DNA from: Bog-257 sp963846715
GTDB taxonomy: Bacteria; Acidobacteriota; Terriglobia; Terriglobales; Acidobacteriaceae
NCBI GenBank assembly: GCA_963846715.1
Contig: CAWJXA010000002.1
Coordinates: forward strand, 558,001 to 622,000
Reading direction: 5' to 3'
Length of the DNA stretch: 64,000 nucleotides
In this document: positions 50,577-60,052 of the stretch, one piece after another
Numbering within the stretch: position 1 is the first letter of the stretch
Layout of the letters: each line of letters begins with the position of its first letter
The notes under the pieces: model-generated
Database searches by the model: none
What the model saw: the letters and a program-made list of their open reading frames with translations, nothing else
What the model was told of the DNA's origin: nothing
Translations under genes and position numbers: made by a program

Positions 50577-50909
50577 ATGGACGAGCAAGAGTTTCGCCGC
50601 CGCGCCGACGCTGCATTGGAAGCACTGAAGCGCAGTCTTTACGCCGCGGAAGGCGACGCGGACTTTGAAGTAGAAGAGAATGCTGGCGCGTTGCATATTG
50701 GCTTTGAGGAGCCGCCGGCAAAATTTGTCATTTCGCCGAATTCGCCTGTACGGCAAATCTGGATCTCGGCATTGTCTACCAGCTTCAAACTCGACTGGTC
50801 GGACGAGAAGAACGACTTCGTGCTCAGTAAGACTGGTGAAGGATTAAAGCCGCTAGTTGCACGCCTCATCAACGAGCAAATCGGCGAGGGTACGGTCACT
50901 CTGGGTTAG
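50577..50909 (+). CDS. cyaY: Frataxin-like iron donor protein CyaY
   Basis: The 110 residues follow the frataxin fold. An acidic first helix (MDEQEFRRRADAALEALKRSL) is followed by the beta sheet FEVEENAGALHIGFEE, then KFVISPNSPVRQIWISALSTSFKLDW, the family signature (N-x-x-x-x-QIW). It delivers or regulates iron for Fe-S cluster assembly. Length is normal. It lies 33 bp after thiG and is convergent with ypdA, with 62 bp between. Confidence 0.85.
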   Translation: MDEQEFRRRADAALEALKRSLYAAEGDADFEVEENAGALHIGFEEPPAKFVISPNSPVRQIWISALSTSFKLDWSDEKNDFVLSKTGEGLKPLVARLINEQIGEGTVTLG

Positions 50910-50971
50910 CTGTCAACCGTCAATTTAGATTTCCATGCCGCTGGTGACGTGAAGTCGGCTTTAGGTCCCGG

Positions 50972-52003
50972 CTATACCGTCACCGTATCCACTCGCAGTT
51001 TCTGCTTCAGATCCGCGGCGATCAATTGCCCGTGGAAGCGTCCGTTCTCGATGAATACCTCGCTGGTGCGCATTCCGGCGACAATTACCCCTGCCAGATA
51101 AATTCCCGGCACATTGCTTTCCAGGGTTCGCGGATCGACAACTGGACGCTTGTCTGCTTCCCCGCTCAGCTTGATACCGAGGGCGCACAGAAATTCAAAA
51201 TCCGGATGGTAGCCGGTCAGCGCAAAAACGTAGTCGTTCTCCAGCGTGACTTCGCCTTGCGGCGTGACCAGCACAACATGTTCCAGCGTGATCTCGCGCA
51301 CACACGTATTGAAATAAGCGTTGACTTGTCCTGCTTTGATGCGGTTCTCGATGTCCGGCTTGATCCAGTACTTCACCGAACTGCTGATACCGGGACCGCG
51401 ATGCACCAGAGTGACTCGCGCACCGTGACGCCACAATTCCAGGGCGGCGATTGCTGCCGAATTTTTCCCGCCGACGATTAATACGTTCAACCCAAAAAAG
51501 GGATGCGGCTCGCGGTAGTAATGCATAACCTTGGACAAGTCTTCGCCGGGAACGTTCATGTAATTCGGCCGATCGTAATAGCCGGTGGCGAGAATTAACT
51601 TGCGGGCGTGGTATTCGCGTTTGTGACCGTGGAGATTCGTAGTATGCACAACAAAATCGTTGTCGCTTCCCTCGACCTTTGAGACTGGCTCGTACTGCCG
51701 TACGTCGAGTTCGTAGTGCTCGGCGCACTTGCGGTAATACTCCAGAGCCTCCTGACGCGTGGGCTTCTGGTTGGGGCTGGAGAACGGAAGACCGCCGATT
51801 TCCAGCAGCTCTGGTGTGGTGAAGAACGTCATATTGCTGGGGTAGTTGTAGAGCGAATTCACCAGGCAGCCCTTGTCGATGTTGGCTACTGTGAGACCGG
51901 CACGCTTGGCGTCGATCCCGCAGGCCAAGCCGGTTGGCCCAGCCCCGATCACCACCACATCGAAAGAAAAGGTGTCCAACTTCGCTACTGTTTCGCGATC
52001 CAT
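50972..52003 (-). CDS. ypdA: Bacillithiol disulfide reductase YpdA
   Basis: The 343-residue flavoprotein begins FDVVVIGAGPTGLACGIDAKRAGLTV (FAD dinucleotide motif) and has a second Rossmann motif, VLIVGGKNSAAIAALELWRHGARVTLVHR, for NADPH. FFTTPELLEIGGLPF and YYREPHPFFGLN are specific for the YpdA family (TIGR04018), which lacks the CxxC of thioredoxin reductase; no CxxC is seen here. It reduces bacillithiol disulfide, the main low-molecular-weight thiol of some Firmicutes and of Acidobacteria. No other bacillithiol gene is in the window. Confidence 0.9.
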   Translation of the reverse strand: MDRETVAKLDTFSFDVVVIGAGPTGLACGIDAKRAGLTVANIDKGCLVNSLYNYPSNMTFFTTPELLEIGGLPFSSPNQKPTRQEALEYYRKCAEHYELDVRQYEPVSKVEGSDNDFVVHTTNLHGHKREYHARKLILATGYYDRPNYMNVPGEDLSKVMHYYREPHPFFGLNVLIVGGKNSAAIAALELWRHGARVTLVHRGPGISSSVKYWIKPDIENRIKAGQVNAYFNTCVREITLEHVVLVTPQGEVTLENDYVFALTGYHPDFEFLCALGIKLSGEADKRPVVDPRTLESNVPGIYLAGVIVAGMRTSEVFIENGRFHGQLIAADLKQKLRVDTVTV

Positions 52004-52074
52004 GTAAAAAGAATACCTTGTCCAAGCGTGGCTGGCGTCCCAGGCCTGCGACGTCTATGCCAGCAAAGCAAAAG

Positions 52075-53523
52075 CTACGGCTCCGACGTGAGTGCCTTCA
52101 AGTAGCGGTAGTAAAAATCCACGCCGTCGAAGAACGACTTTACCCGCAGACGTTCGTCCTTGCCGTGTGCACGCACATCATTGATGTCGATCGCAATACC
52201 GGAAAATCCATAGGTCGGTATTCCCGCCGCGTTGGTGTACACGCCATCCGACGCCCCCGTTGCCATGGAGGGAATAACAGGTACGCTCGGCCACATCTTG
52301 GCGGCCACACTTTCCAGCGGCTTCATGACCTCAGGTTGTAGCACTACCGGCGGCAGTGATGTCTCCTGAGGGGCCTTATCCAGCACGGTCCCATCGTTGC
52401 TGACGTAGCGTACGCTGATCTTTGGATCGGCAAGGATCTTTATCAGCGCCTGACGAATTTCTTCGCGAGAGTGTCCAGGCAGGATGCGGCAGTTCACGTT
52501 GGCCGTGGCCCGCTGAGGCAGCGCGTTGTTAGCGTGGCCGGCATCGAGCCGCGTCGCCACGCAGGTGGTGCGCATGGTCGAATTGTAGATAGGATTGGCA
52601 GAAAGCCGCCGAATCGCTGCCTGGCTAGGCGGCTTATTCACAACGGCCTTCATGTCTGACGCGGTTTGGCCTGTCTCGACCGTGGCCATCCGCTCAAAGA
52701 ATACCCGGGTAATTGCATTTAATTCGAACGGAAACTGGTAGGCCTGCAATCGCGTGAGAGCGTCAGCCAGGTGATAGATCGCGTTGTCGGGAACCGGCAG
52801 TGAGCTATGGCCGCCGGGATTGGTCACCTCGATCTGGTAATCCCCATAGAGCTTTTCGGCGGCGTCGACCGACAGAGCGCGCGGCTTGCCGTTAATGGTA
52901 TCGACTCCGCCGCCGTCGGCGTTCAGCACGAACTCGGCCTCGATCAGGTCGCGATGATTGCGCAGGAGCCAGTCAACGCCGTTCGACTTGCCTCCTTCCT
53001 CGTCCGCGGTCAGCGCGAGAATAATGTCGCGATCCGGCTTGTAGCCTTCCTGCTTGAATCGGATGAGTGTAACTACATCGACGGCGTCGTCCGATTTCAT
53101 GTCCTGCGTGCCACGGCCGTAGAAGTAACCGTCCTTCTCGATAAACTGGAAGGGATCGGTCGTCCAGTCCTGCCGTCGCGCCTCGACTACGTCGAGATGG
53201 CCGATCAGCAGCACGGGCTTCTTCGCGCCCGTACCGTGCAGACGCACAAGCAGGTTCTTCTTGCGATCATTCGGACCCAACACCTGAATGTCGCTTTCGG
53301 GGAAACCAGCATCGCGGAAGCGTTGGGCCAGGGCTTCCGCGGCTGAAGTCACGTTGCCGACGGAATCGGTAGTGTTGATCTCGATGAGCTGTTTGAAAAT
53401 GTCACGGGAGAGCTGCCGTGTGGCGTCGTCCACCTGCCCACGAAGGGTCGCCACTAGCGACACTGCACAGATGACAACAAGGCTCGATGCCCTCAGTTTA
53501 GGAAACCAATTGGATCGCAGCAT
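52075..53523 (-). CDS. Exported M20-family metallopeptidase
   Basis: The ATG at 53523 gives MLRSNWFPKLRASSLVVICAV, a signal peptide ending before QVDDATRQ. The catalytic domain has the zinc ligands in LLIGHLDVVEA, GRGTQDMKSDDAVDV and LTADEEGGKSNGVDWLL, with later ligand positions FVLNADGGG and SMATGASDGVYTNAAG...NDVRAHGKDERL. The inserted dimerisation domain begins YQIEVTNPGGHSSLP. The family comprises carboxypeptidases and aminoacylases. About 482 residues. It follows the M1 aminopeptidase gene on the same strand but behind a terminator, so it has its own promoter. Confidence 0.9.
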   Translation of the reverse strand: MLRSNWFPKLRASSLVVICAVSLVATLRGQVDDATRQLSRDIFKQLIEINTTDSVGNVTSAAEALAQRFRDAGFPESDIQVLGPNDRKKNLLVRLHGTGAKKPVLLIGHLDVVEARRQDWTTDPFQFIEKDGYFYGRGTQDMKSDDAVDVVTLIRFKQEGYKPDRDIILALTADEEGGKSNGVDWLLRNHRDLIEAEFVLNADGGGVDTINGKPRALSVDAAEKLYGDYQIEVTNPGGHSSLPVPDNAIYHLADALTRLQAYQFPFELNAITRVFFERMATVETGQTASDMKAVVNKPPSQAAIRRLSANPIYNSTMRTTCVATRLDAGHANNALPQRATANVNCRILPGHSREEIRQALIKILADPKISVRYVSNDGTVLDKAPQETSLPPVVLQPEVMKPLESVAAKMWPSVPVIPSMATGASDGVYTNAAGIPTYGFSGIAIDINDVRAHGKDERLRVKSFFDGVDFYYRYLKALTSEP

Positions 53524-53611
53524 TGACTCCACTCGGGATGAGATGAACAAGAAGAGTATCAAACCGTCACGAGCGGCTCATATAGAATCGTCGCTGTCGC
53601 GAACTTAGCGT

Positions 53612-53642
53612 CCAAGAAAATAGGGCGCCATAGCGACGCCCT
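53612..53642 (-). terminator. Intrinsic terminator after the M1 aminopeptidase gene
   Basis: On the minus strand a stem AGGGCG/CGCCCT with a 9-nt loop is followed directly by ATTTTCTT. It starts about 30 nt after the stop of the aminopeptidase gene and ends the hutU-hutI-peptidase transcript. Confidence 0.7.
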
Positions 53643-53672
53643 GTTTCCGGTCACGAGTTTTGAAGCCGAGTG

Positions 53673-56330
53673 CTAGCGCACGCTCTCCACGGCAGTGTGA
53701 CCACCGTTTGATGCATTTGTGCTGCCGTTCTGCTTTAGCCAGGTGGCCAAGTTGTTCTGTTGTTGACCGCGCAGAGACACACAGCCATTAATGGTTTCGA
53801 CCGCTTCCTTTTGATTGCGTTCCGTCCCTGGGAAGGGGTGCTCTTGGAAGAACTGCTGCACCTCATTGGCCCTCTGAGCGTCGCAGAAACTCTGGGCTCC
53901 ATAAAGGAATACTCCGACGCCACCCAGGCCGCCGCCAGTCTTCTTCATGAGCGCGTCAAAGTTCTGACGCACGAAGTCCCAGGTGGCATCCTGGCTTATC
54001 GGGTTCGCCAACAGTCGCACCAGAATGTATAAATCCTGGCCTCGAACTTCCGGGGTCAGCGTCGACTGCAGGGTCTGCTGGATGAGCGGCTGCTCCGGAA
54101 ACTCCGCTAGCGCGAACATGAAGCGATAGTACAGCTGAGTCGACCTAACGTTCTTCAACTGGGCCTTGTACTGGTTATAAAGTTCGGCATCACCGTTACG
54201 AGCCGCTACTAAAACCACGGAACCGGCCAATGTTGGGTCGATTGCAGTTGGGTCTTTCATATACTGCTGCACCATGACACGGGCCTGCTGGATAACCTCA
54301 GGATCTTGCCCGATCGTACCCAACATGCGGAACAGGTCGGCGCGCCTTTGCTCGTCTTCAGGACTGTCGGACGGTTTCGCCGTGTAGCCCGCTTGCTGCA
54401 TCATGGGGAGGAATGTCTGCCGCACCCAAGCCTGGAAAGCGGGACGATCGCTGTCTGTAACCATGTGCTGCGCGACGAAATCCAAGCGGTTGCTGAACTC
54501 CTTCAGTAATGCACTGCCAGGGGTGTTCTTCAGCTGCGCGCCCAGCGCCAGGTAATCGCCCACGCCGTGCCTGCCGATTCGCATCAGGGCCCACTCGTTG
54601 CCGAGCAACGCAATACGCTCTTCGGGAATCAGAACTTTGTCCACGGCGTTACCGAGTTGATGGAGAGCGGCGGTGTCGTAGTCAAACCGGTAATATCCAA
54701 GCGCGTTGGAGTCAGGAAAGACAAACTTGGGGCAGCCCTTGAGAGTGAACTGCTGCTGGCGCTCTGTCAGTAGAAAGCACTGTTGCTTGCCAGCGGAAGT
54801 TTCATCCACGCCCTTGGCGCAGACGGGAATCTGCCAGAGCTGATCATCAGGTTTGCTGAAAGCCTCTGGCGACTCCACATAGCGCTTTTGCGAGAGATTC
54901 AGTGTGGTATTGCCGCCCTCGCACTTGGCTTCTACTCCAACAAACGGAGCTCCGGGCTGCATGACGAAAGTGGGCATGATCTTGTCGATCGGCTGCTTCG
55001 AACTGCGCGCCATAGCATTCCAGAAATCGGATGCTGTTGCATTGCCATACGCGTGTTCCTTCAAGTAAAGGTTGACCCCAGCGCGAAAAGTCTCGGGCCC
55101 AAGGTATGACTCCAGCATGTGCAGCACGGCGGCCGTCTTGTCGTACGCGATACCGTCAAACAGGTTCTCGATTTCGCCGCGGGTTTCCGCCTCCTGATGG
55201 ATAGGCCGAATGTTCTCGACGGAATCCACACCCAGAGCGTGGTTGGTTCCAGCTACAACATGTTGGCCAACCATCCAATCGGGCTTCCAATGCGCGCCCG
55301 GATGCGGCGTCATCCAGGTGGCAAAACCTTCGTTAAGCCAGATATCGTCCCACCACTTCATGGTTACCAGATCGCCGAACCACTGGTGCGCCACTTCGTG
55401 AGCAATGGTGTCGGCTACACCTTGTTTCGCGCCAACCGAGGACGTTTTATCGTCAATCAGGAGGTCAGTCTCGCGGTAGATGATGGCGCCCCAGTTTTCC
55501 ATAGCGCCAGCCTGGAAGTCAGGTACCGCGACTTGATCCAGCTTCGGCAAGGGGTACTTAATCGCGTAGTAGTTGTTGTAGTAGTGCAGAATCGCCTTGG
55601 TCGCATCTAGCGCAAAACGGGTTTCCCCTTCTTTGCCGGGGACGGTGCAGACGTTCAACGCTATGCCATCCACGGAATCGGCAGCGCACTTCCAATCGCC
55701 CACCGTAAGCGCCACCAGGTAGCTGGACATTTTGGGAGAAGTAGAGAACTTAATGGTGTGCTTGTCGCCGGGACCGGGTGTATCGGAGACGACCTTGCCG
55801 TTCGAAATCGCGGAGTCGCCTTTGTCCACGATAGCTGAAATGTCGAATGTGGCTTTGTAGTCCGGCTCGTCAAAGCATGGGAAGGCCACGCGCGCGTCGG
55901 TAGCTTCCATCTGCGAGACTTCATACTTGCGGCCCTTGTAGGTGCTCAGGTAGAAGCCGCGCAGCTTGTCGTTAAGATGCCCGGTGAATTGGATGTGTAC
56001 AGTCGCGGCTCCTGCCGGAAGTTCATTGTCCACATTGAAGGTGGCCGTCTCACTTTTTTCGTCGCCGGACACTTTGGCAGTCTGGGTCTGCCCGCCTGCA
56101 GTGATAGTCACGGAGTGAAAGTCGATTTCCACTGCGTTCAGGGTAACGATCTTCGTGGGCTTGGCGAGTGTGAGATCGATGGTCTCGTCGCCCTCATAGG
56201 TGTTGCTCGGAAAGTTGATGTTGATCGTCAGTCCATAATGGCTAGGCGACGCGCCGCCGGGAAGGCGTTGCGCTACGGCGGAGCAGCAAACCAGCAGGCC
56301 GGCTGCGAACACAAGCAGGGTTTGTTTCAT
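53673..56330 (-). CDS. Exported M1-family aminopeptidase
   Basis: From the ATG at 56330, after GAGAGAG, the 885 residues begin with a signal peptide (KQTLLVFAAGLLVCCSAVAQ). The M1 signatures are complete: GAMENWGAIIYRE (exopeptidase motif), the zinc site HEVAHQWFGDLVTMKWWDD and the third ligand WLNEGFATWM. The C-terminal half is the helical ERAP-type domain. It removes N-terminal residues from peptides in the periplasm or outside. Downstream of hutI on the same strand, 214 bp away, it may supply amino acids including histidine. Confidence 0.93.
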   Translation of the reverse strand: MKQTLLVFAAGLLVCCSAVAQRLPGGASPSHYGLTININFPSNTYEGDETIDLTLAKPTKIVTLNAVEIDFHSVTITAGGQTQTAKVSGDEKSETATFNVDNELPAGAATVHIQFTGHLNDKLRGFYLSTYKGRKYEVSQMEATDARVAFPCFDEPDYKATFDISAIVDKGDSAISNGKVVSDTPGPGDKHTIKFSTSPKMSSYLVALTVGDWKCAADSVDGIALNVCTVPGKEGETRFALDATKAILHYYNNYYAIKYPLPKLDQVAVPDFQAGAMENWGAIIYRETDLLIDDKTSSVGAKQGVADTIAHEVAHQWFGDLVTMKWWDDIWLNEGFATWMTPHPGAHWKPDWMVGQHVVAGTNHALGVDSVENIRPIHQEAETRGEIENLFDGIAYDKTAAVLHMLESYLGPETFRAGVNLYLKEHAYGNATASDFWNAMARSSKQPIDKIMPTFVMQPGAPFVGVEAKCEGGNTTLNLSQKRYVESPEAFSKPDDQLWQIPVCAKGVDETSAGKQQCFLLTERQQQFTLKGCPKFVFPDSNALGYYRFDYDTAALHQLGNAVDKVLIPEERIALLGNEWALMRIGRHGVGDYLALGAQLKNTPGSALLKEFSNRLDFVAQHMVTDSDRPAFQAWVRQTFLPMMQQAGYTAKPSDSPEDEQRRADLFRMLGTIGQDPEVIQQARVMVQQYMKDPTAIDPTLAGSVVLVAARNGDAELYNQYKAQLKNVRSTQLYYRFMFALAEFPEQPLIQQTLQSTLTPEVRGQDLYILVRLLANPISQDATWDFVRQNFDALMKKTGGGLGGVGVFLYGAQSFCDAQRANEVQQFFQEHPFPGTERNQKEAVETINGCVSLRGQQQNNLATWLKQNGSTNASNGGHTAVESVR

Positions 56331-56544
56331 ACACTCTCTCACAGGAAGTTAAGATGCCCCAATTACTTTGAACGGAGTTACTCGTAGGACCGGGTTTCGG
56401 TTCCACGAAAGCCTTACTCATATTTTGACGAATGCGACCAGAATGAGTAAGCAGATGGCGCTGAGCGGCGAAAAAGCCGGGGTGAAATGGTCGCAAGAGA
56501 GGGCGGGGTGAAGTAAGCCCAACCTCGAACGTAGGCCAACCCCG

Positions 56545-57918
56545 CTAATGACCGATCGGCACGTGCCTCCGCCGTGTGCCGCTCAGAAATGTTTCGCTGC
56601 AACGGTTCATGCCGAACCAGTACGCAAGTTCGCGATAGTCCGAGGCGTCGAAGATCGCGACGTCTGCATCTTTCCCCGGCTCAAGACTGCCCTTTCGTCC
56701 CTGCAGTTGCAACGCGCAAGCCCCATTGTAGGTCGACGCCACGAGCGCTTCCGCCGGCGACATCTTCATGTGCGTGCATGCGACCGACAGCACGAATGGC
56801 ATCGAAGTGGTCGGCGAAGTGCCTGGGTTGAAGTCAGTGGCCAGGGCGACCGCGACGCCGGAGTCCAGCAACTTCCGTGCGGGCGGAAACGTTTCCAGGC
56901 CGAGGAAATAATTCGCCGCAGGCAGTAAGGTCGCGACCGTCTCAAGCTTCGAGAGGACCGCGACATCGTCGTCGCTGACGAGGTCAAGGTGATCAAGCGA
57001 GGCGGGGTGGAATTGAAGGAGTGGAGCGAGCTGCGCGGAAGTGAGCTGACACACATGCGCCCGCACGCCGAGATTGTGTTCGACAGCGGTGCGCAAAATT
57101 CGCTGCGATTGCACCATGGTGAACGCGCCACGCTCGCAGAAGACATCCACATACGTCGCGAGCTTCAGCTTTGCAGCGGTGGGAATGATGTCTTCGCAGA
57201 TGATTCGGACGTACTCCTCCGGGTTTTCGCGGTGCTCCGGGGGGACCACATGCGCGGCCAGCAGCGTCGCCACCACCCACCCCCGCCATTGGTGTGAAGC
57301 CTCGCGAATCGCCTCCAGCGATTTCATCTCCGAAGCAAAGTTGAGTCCATAGCCGGACTTGCATTCAACCGTCGTGGTTCCGTATGCGGCCATCTCGTCG
57401 AGCCCACCCAGCACATGCGCCGCCAGGGCCTTGCGCGAAGCACCGCGTACGCCGCACAGGCTGGAGCGAATTCCGCCACCAGCCTCGGCGATCTGCTCGT
57501 AGGTAGCGCCCATGATGCGCTGCTCGAAGTCAATCAGCCGGGGCGAGATGAAGACTGGATGGGTGTGCGCATCAACAAAGCCGGGTACAACGACCTTGCC
57601 GGAACAATCGACTTCGTCGATATGCGTCGGTCGTGAGGTGAGCAGTTCGTGCTTTGCCACCTGGTCAGTCGGGCCAACCGCGACAATCTTGCCGCCGGTA
57701 ATGAGAATCGCACCGTCCTCGATGATGCCCAACTCGCGCATCTGCGTGCCACGGCGCGATCCGGTGTTGCTGGAGGAACTGCGCAGGGTCAGGACTTGCG
57801 CAGAGTGCGTTAGTAGGGTTACGTGAGAACGCAGTGGATCGAGGTCCAAGAGTTTATCTCGTCGCTGAAAAACGCCCCCCGATTTGTACTGAGGTCCGCA
57901 ATCGGGATGGCAACTCAT
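56545..57918 (-). CDS. hutI: Imidazolonepropionase
   Basis: The 457-residue amidohydrolase has the metal ligands FVDAHTHPVF, the substrate arginine/tyrosine region LRG-like IRSSLCGVRGAS, CKSGYGLNFASEMKSL, HVVPPEHRENPEEY with the ligand histidine, and ALATDFNPGTSPTTSM with the aspartate. It opens 4-imidazolone-5-propionate to formiminoglutamate, the third step of histidine breakdown. The first 30 residues are not family-like, so the true start may be somewhat inside. It follows hutU after 48 bp; hutH and a formiminoglutamase are absent here. Confidence 0.93.
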   Translation of the reverse strand: MSCHPDCGPQYKSGGVFQRRDKLLDLDPLRSHVTLLTHSAQVLTLRSSSSNTGSRRGTQMRELGIIEDGAILITGGKIVAVGPTDQVAKHELLTSRPTHIDEVDCSGKVVVPGFVDAHTHPVFISPRLIDFEQRIMGATYEQIAEAGGGIRSSLCGVRGASRKALAAHVLGGLDEMAAYGTTTVECKSGYGLNFASEMKSLEAIREASHQWRGWVVATLLAAHVVPPEHRENPEEYVRIICEDIIPTAAKLKLATYVDVFCERGAFTMVQSQRILRTAVEHNLGVRAHVCQLTSAQLAPLLQFHPASLDHLDLVSDDDVAVLSKLETVATLLPAANYFLGLETFPPARKLLDSGVAVALATDFNPGTSPTTSMPFVLSVACTHMKMSPAEALVASTYNGACALQLQGRKGSLEPGKDADVAIFDASDYRELAYWFGMNRCSETFLSGTRRRHVPIGH

Positions 57919-57966
57919 AATCGATCGCGAGCTTAGTGCTGAATGCTAGTTCATAATCGCTAATTG

Positions 57967-59652
57967 CTAGTCGCGCGATACCATCGGCACTTTAATTTCC
58001 TTCTGCTTTGCGAAGCTTTTCGCCTCGTCGTAGCCCGCGTCCACATGACGCGCAACGCCGATCCCCGGATCGTTGGTGAGCACGCGCTCGATACGTTTTG
58101 CCATCGCGTCGCTGCCATCGGCAACGGTCACCTGCCCGGCGTGCTGCGAATAGCCGATACCCACTCCTCCACCATTGTGAATCGACACCCACGATGCGCC
58201 GCTTGCCGTATTCAGCAAGGCGTTCAGCAGAGGCCAGTCGGCGATGGCGTCGCTACCGTCCTTCATGGCTTCGGTTTCGCGGAAAGGCGACGCCACCGAG
58301 CCACAGTCGAGGTGGTCGCGGCCCATCACGATAGGCGCTTTGAGTGTTCCCTTCTTCACCATGTCATTCATCGCTAAGCCGAACTCAGCCCGTTCACCGT
58401 ACCCGAGCCAGCAGATGCGGCATGGTAATCCCTGGAACCTAATCCGCTTGCGTGCCAGGTCAATCCAGCGGCTCAGAATTTTGTTCTGGGGAAACATCTG
58501 CAGCACCAGATCGTCGGTGGTGTGGATGTCGGCGGGATCGCCGGAGAGGGCCGCCCAGCGGAACGGCCCGCGTCCCTCGCAGAACAGCGGACGAATGTAG
58601 GCGGGCACGAATCCTGGAAAGTCGTAAGCGTCCTTCACACCGTGCTCGTATGCGAAGGTGCGAATGTTGTTGCCATAGTCGAAGGTAACGGAGCCCATCT
58701 TCTGCAGCTTCAACATGCCTTCGACATGCCGGGCCATGGTGTCGAGCGAGCGCTCGGTGTACGCTTCGGGATCGCTCTTGCGTAAGGCCAGCGCTTCTTC
58801 CAGCGGCACACCGCTGGGTACGTAACCGTTGAGCGGATCGTGCGCGGAAGTCTGATCGGTGAGAATGTCGGGAACAACGCCGCGCTCAGCAAGTTCGGGA
58901 ATGATATCGCCACAGTTGCCGACCAGGCCGACCGAGATGTTCTCTTTTTTGCGGACCGCGTTTTTCAGTATGCGCAGAGCTTCGTCGAGCGAGTTGACCA
59001 TGAAATCACAATAGCCGGTGCGCAGGCGCTTCTTGATGCGCTCGGGATCAACCTCGATACCGAGGTAGCAGGCGCCCGTCATGGTTGCGGCCAGTGGCTG
59101 CGCCCCGCTCATGCCGCCCATACCGCCGGATACGATCAGCTTACCTTCGAGATCGCCACCGAGATGTTTTTCGCCGGCAGCAGAAAAAGTCTCGAATGTG
59201 CCCTGAATGATTCCTTGCGAACCGATATAAATCCAAGAGCCAGCGGTCATCTGGCCATACATGATGAGGCCGAGCTTCTCCAGTTCGTTGAATTTTTCCC
59301 AATTTGACCAGTGGCCCACCAAGTTCGAGTTGCAGATAAGCACACGCGGAGCGTAGTCGTGTGTCTGAAAAACACCTACTGGCTTGCCCGACTGCACTAA
59401 CAGCGTTTCATCATTTTCAAGAGACATGAGCGAGTTGACGATGGCGTGGTAGCACTCCCAACTGCGTGCTGCGCGGCCCGTGCCGCCATAGACCACAAGG
59501 TCCTGTGGGCGCTCGGCAACGTCGGGATCGAGATTGTTCATCAACATGCGCATGGCGGCTTCCTGGCCCCAACCTTTGCAGGAGAGCTGATTGCCGCGCG
59601 GCGCTTTTACTGGAGAATAGATACCTTCCGAGGAATCCGTTGCGACTGGCAT
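57967..59652 (-). CDS. hutU: Urocanate hydratase
   Basis: About 561 residues from the ATG at 59652 (MPVATDSSEG). The family text is complete: YGGTGRAARSWECYHAI, LIVSGGMGGMSGAQPLAATM for NAD binding, GLVGNCGDIIPELAERG with VPDILTDQTSAHDPLNGYVP, and the active-site cysteine region PCRICWLGYGERAEFG. It converts urocanate to imidazolonepropionate using bound NAD as electrophile. First gene of a hutU-hutI-M1 peptidase run. The end overlaps a GCTAGTC repeat. Confidence 0.96.
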   Translation of the reverse strand: MPVATDSSEGIYSPVKAPRGNQLSCKGWGQEAAMRMLMNNLDPDVAERPQDLVVYGGTGRAARSWECYHAIVNSLMSLENDETLLVQSGKPVGVFQTHDYAPRVLICNSNLVGHWSNWEKFNELEKLGLIMYGQMTAGSWIYIGSQGIIQGTFETFSAAGEKHLGGDLEGKLIVSGGMGGMSGAQPLAATMTGACYLGIEVDPERIKKRLRTGYCDFMVNSLDEALRILKNAVRKKENISVGLVGNCGDIIPELAERGVVPDILTDQTSAHDPLNGYVPSGVPLEEALALRKSDPEAYTERSLDTMARHVEGMLKLQKMGSVTFDYGNNIRTFAYEHGVKDAYDFPGFVPAYIRPLFCEGRGPFRWAALSGDPADIHTTDDLVLQMFPQNKILSRWIDLARKRIRFQGLPCRICWLGYGERAEFGLAMNDMVKKGTLKAPIVMGRDHLDCGSVASPFRETEAMKDGSDAIADWPLLNALLNTASGASWVSIHNGGGVGIGYSQHAGQVTVADGSDAMAKRIERVLTNDPGIGVARHVDAGYDEAKSFAKQKEIKVPMVSRD

Positions 59653-59752
59653 GACAACTCGATGGTAGTGCGGCGGAGAGGCAGAAGGCAAACTGCAAGG
59701 AGTGGTTAGCAGCCAGCAGTCAGTATCCAGCTGGGCATGCGGCTGAAGCCTT

Positions 59753-59793
59753 CGGAAACGAAAACGGGGAGCGGCTGTTTGGCCAGTCTCCCC
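59753..59793 (-). terminator. Intrinsic terminator of the small minus-strand gene
   Basis: On the minus strand GGGGAG and CTCCCC (59793-59788 and 59771-59766) form a stem with a nested CTG/CAG pairing inside, followed by GTTTTCGTTT. It begins 33 nt after the stop of the 57-codon frame and lies upstream of hutU, so it ends a transcript other than hut. Confidence 0.7.
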
Positions 59794-59826
59794 TCTCTCC
59801 GATCAGGTTTGCAATTGAGAGTAAGA

Positions 59827-60000
59827 CTAATCAGGCGGCCCAACAAATACATCAGAGAGCGATGAACATATCGTGAATAGTTGATGAAAAGGGCATTCGC
59901 CTTGCATTAAGGCAATACGGACAGCTCGTTGAAGTTTATTTCCTCGGCTTTCCGCCGGGATGTTTGATCTGGGAAAAGGGGTTTCAGCAAGGTCAGCCAT
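59827..60000 (-). CDS. Small protein of 57 residues, unrecognised
   Basis: An ATG at 60000 opens a 57-codon frame to TAG at 59827. It reads MADLAETPFPRSNIPAESRG, then NKLQRAVRIALMQGECPF and HQLFTICSSLSDVFVGPPD. The middle NKLQRAVRIALMQGE is a likely amphipathic helix; there are two cysteines, and no signal peptide or membrane helix. An in-frame stop lies 18 nt upstream, so the start is fixed. The frame is followed by an intrinsic terminator and sits in the 400-bp gap between hutU and the glycerate kinase gene, divergent from the latter. No Shine-Dalgarno sequence. I do not know the family; function unknown. Confidence 0.5.
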   Translation of the reverse strand: MADLAETPFPRSNIPAESRGNKLQRAVRIALMQGECPFHQLFTICSSLSDVFVGPPD

Positions 60001-60038
60001 GATGGGCTTGAAACATCAAGGAACCAAGGCCAAGAGCT

Positions 60039-60044
60039 TATAAT
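60039..60044 (+). promoter_or_regulatory. Consensus -10 box before the glycerate kinase gene
   Basis: TATAAT is 8 nt (CTCCCCGC) before the ATG, as expected for a transcript starting at or next to the start codon. On the other strand the same bases read ATTATA and might serve the small divergent gene. Confidence 0.5.
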
Positions 60045-60052
60045 CTCCCCGC

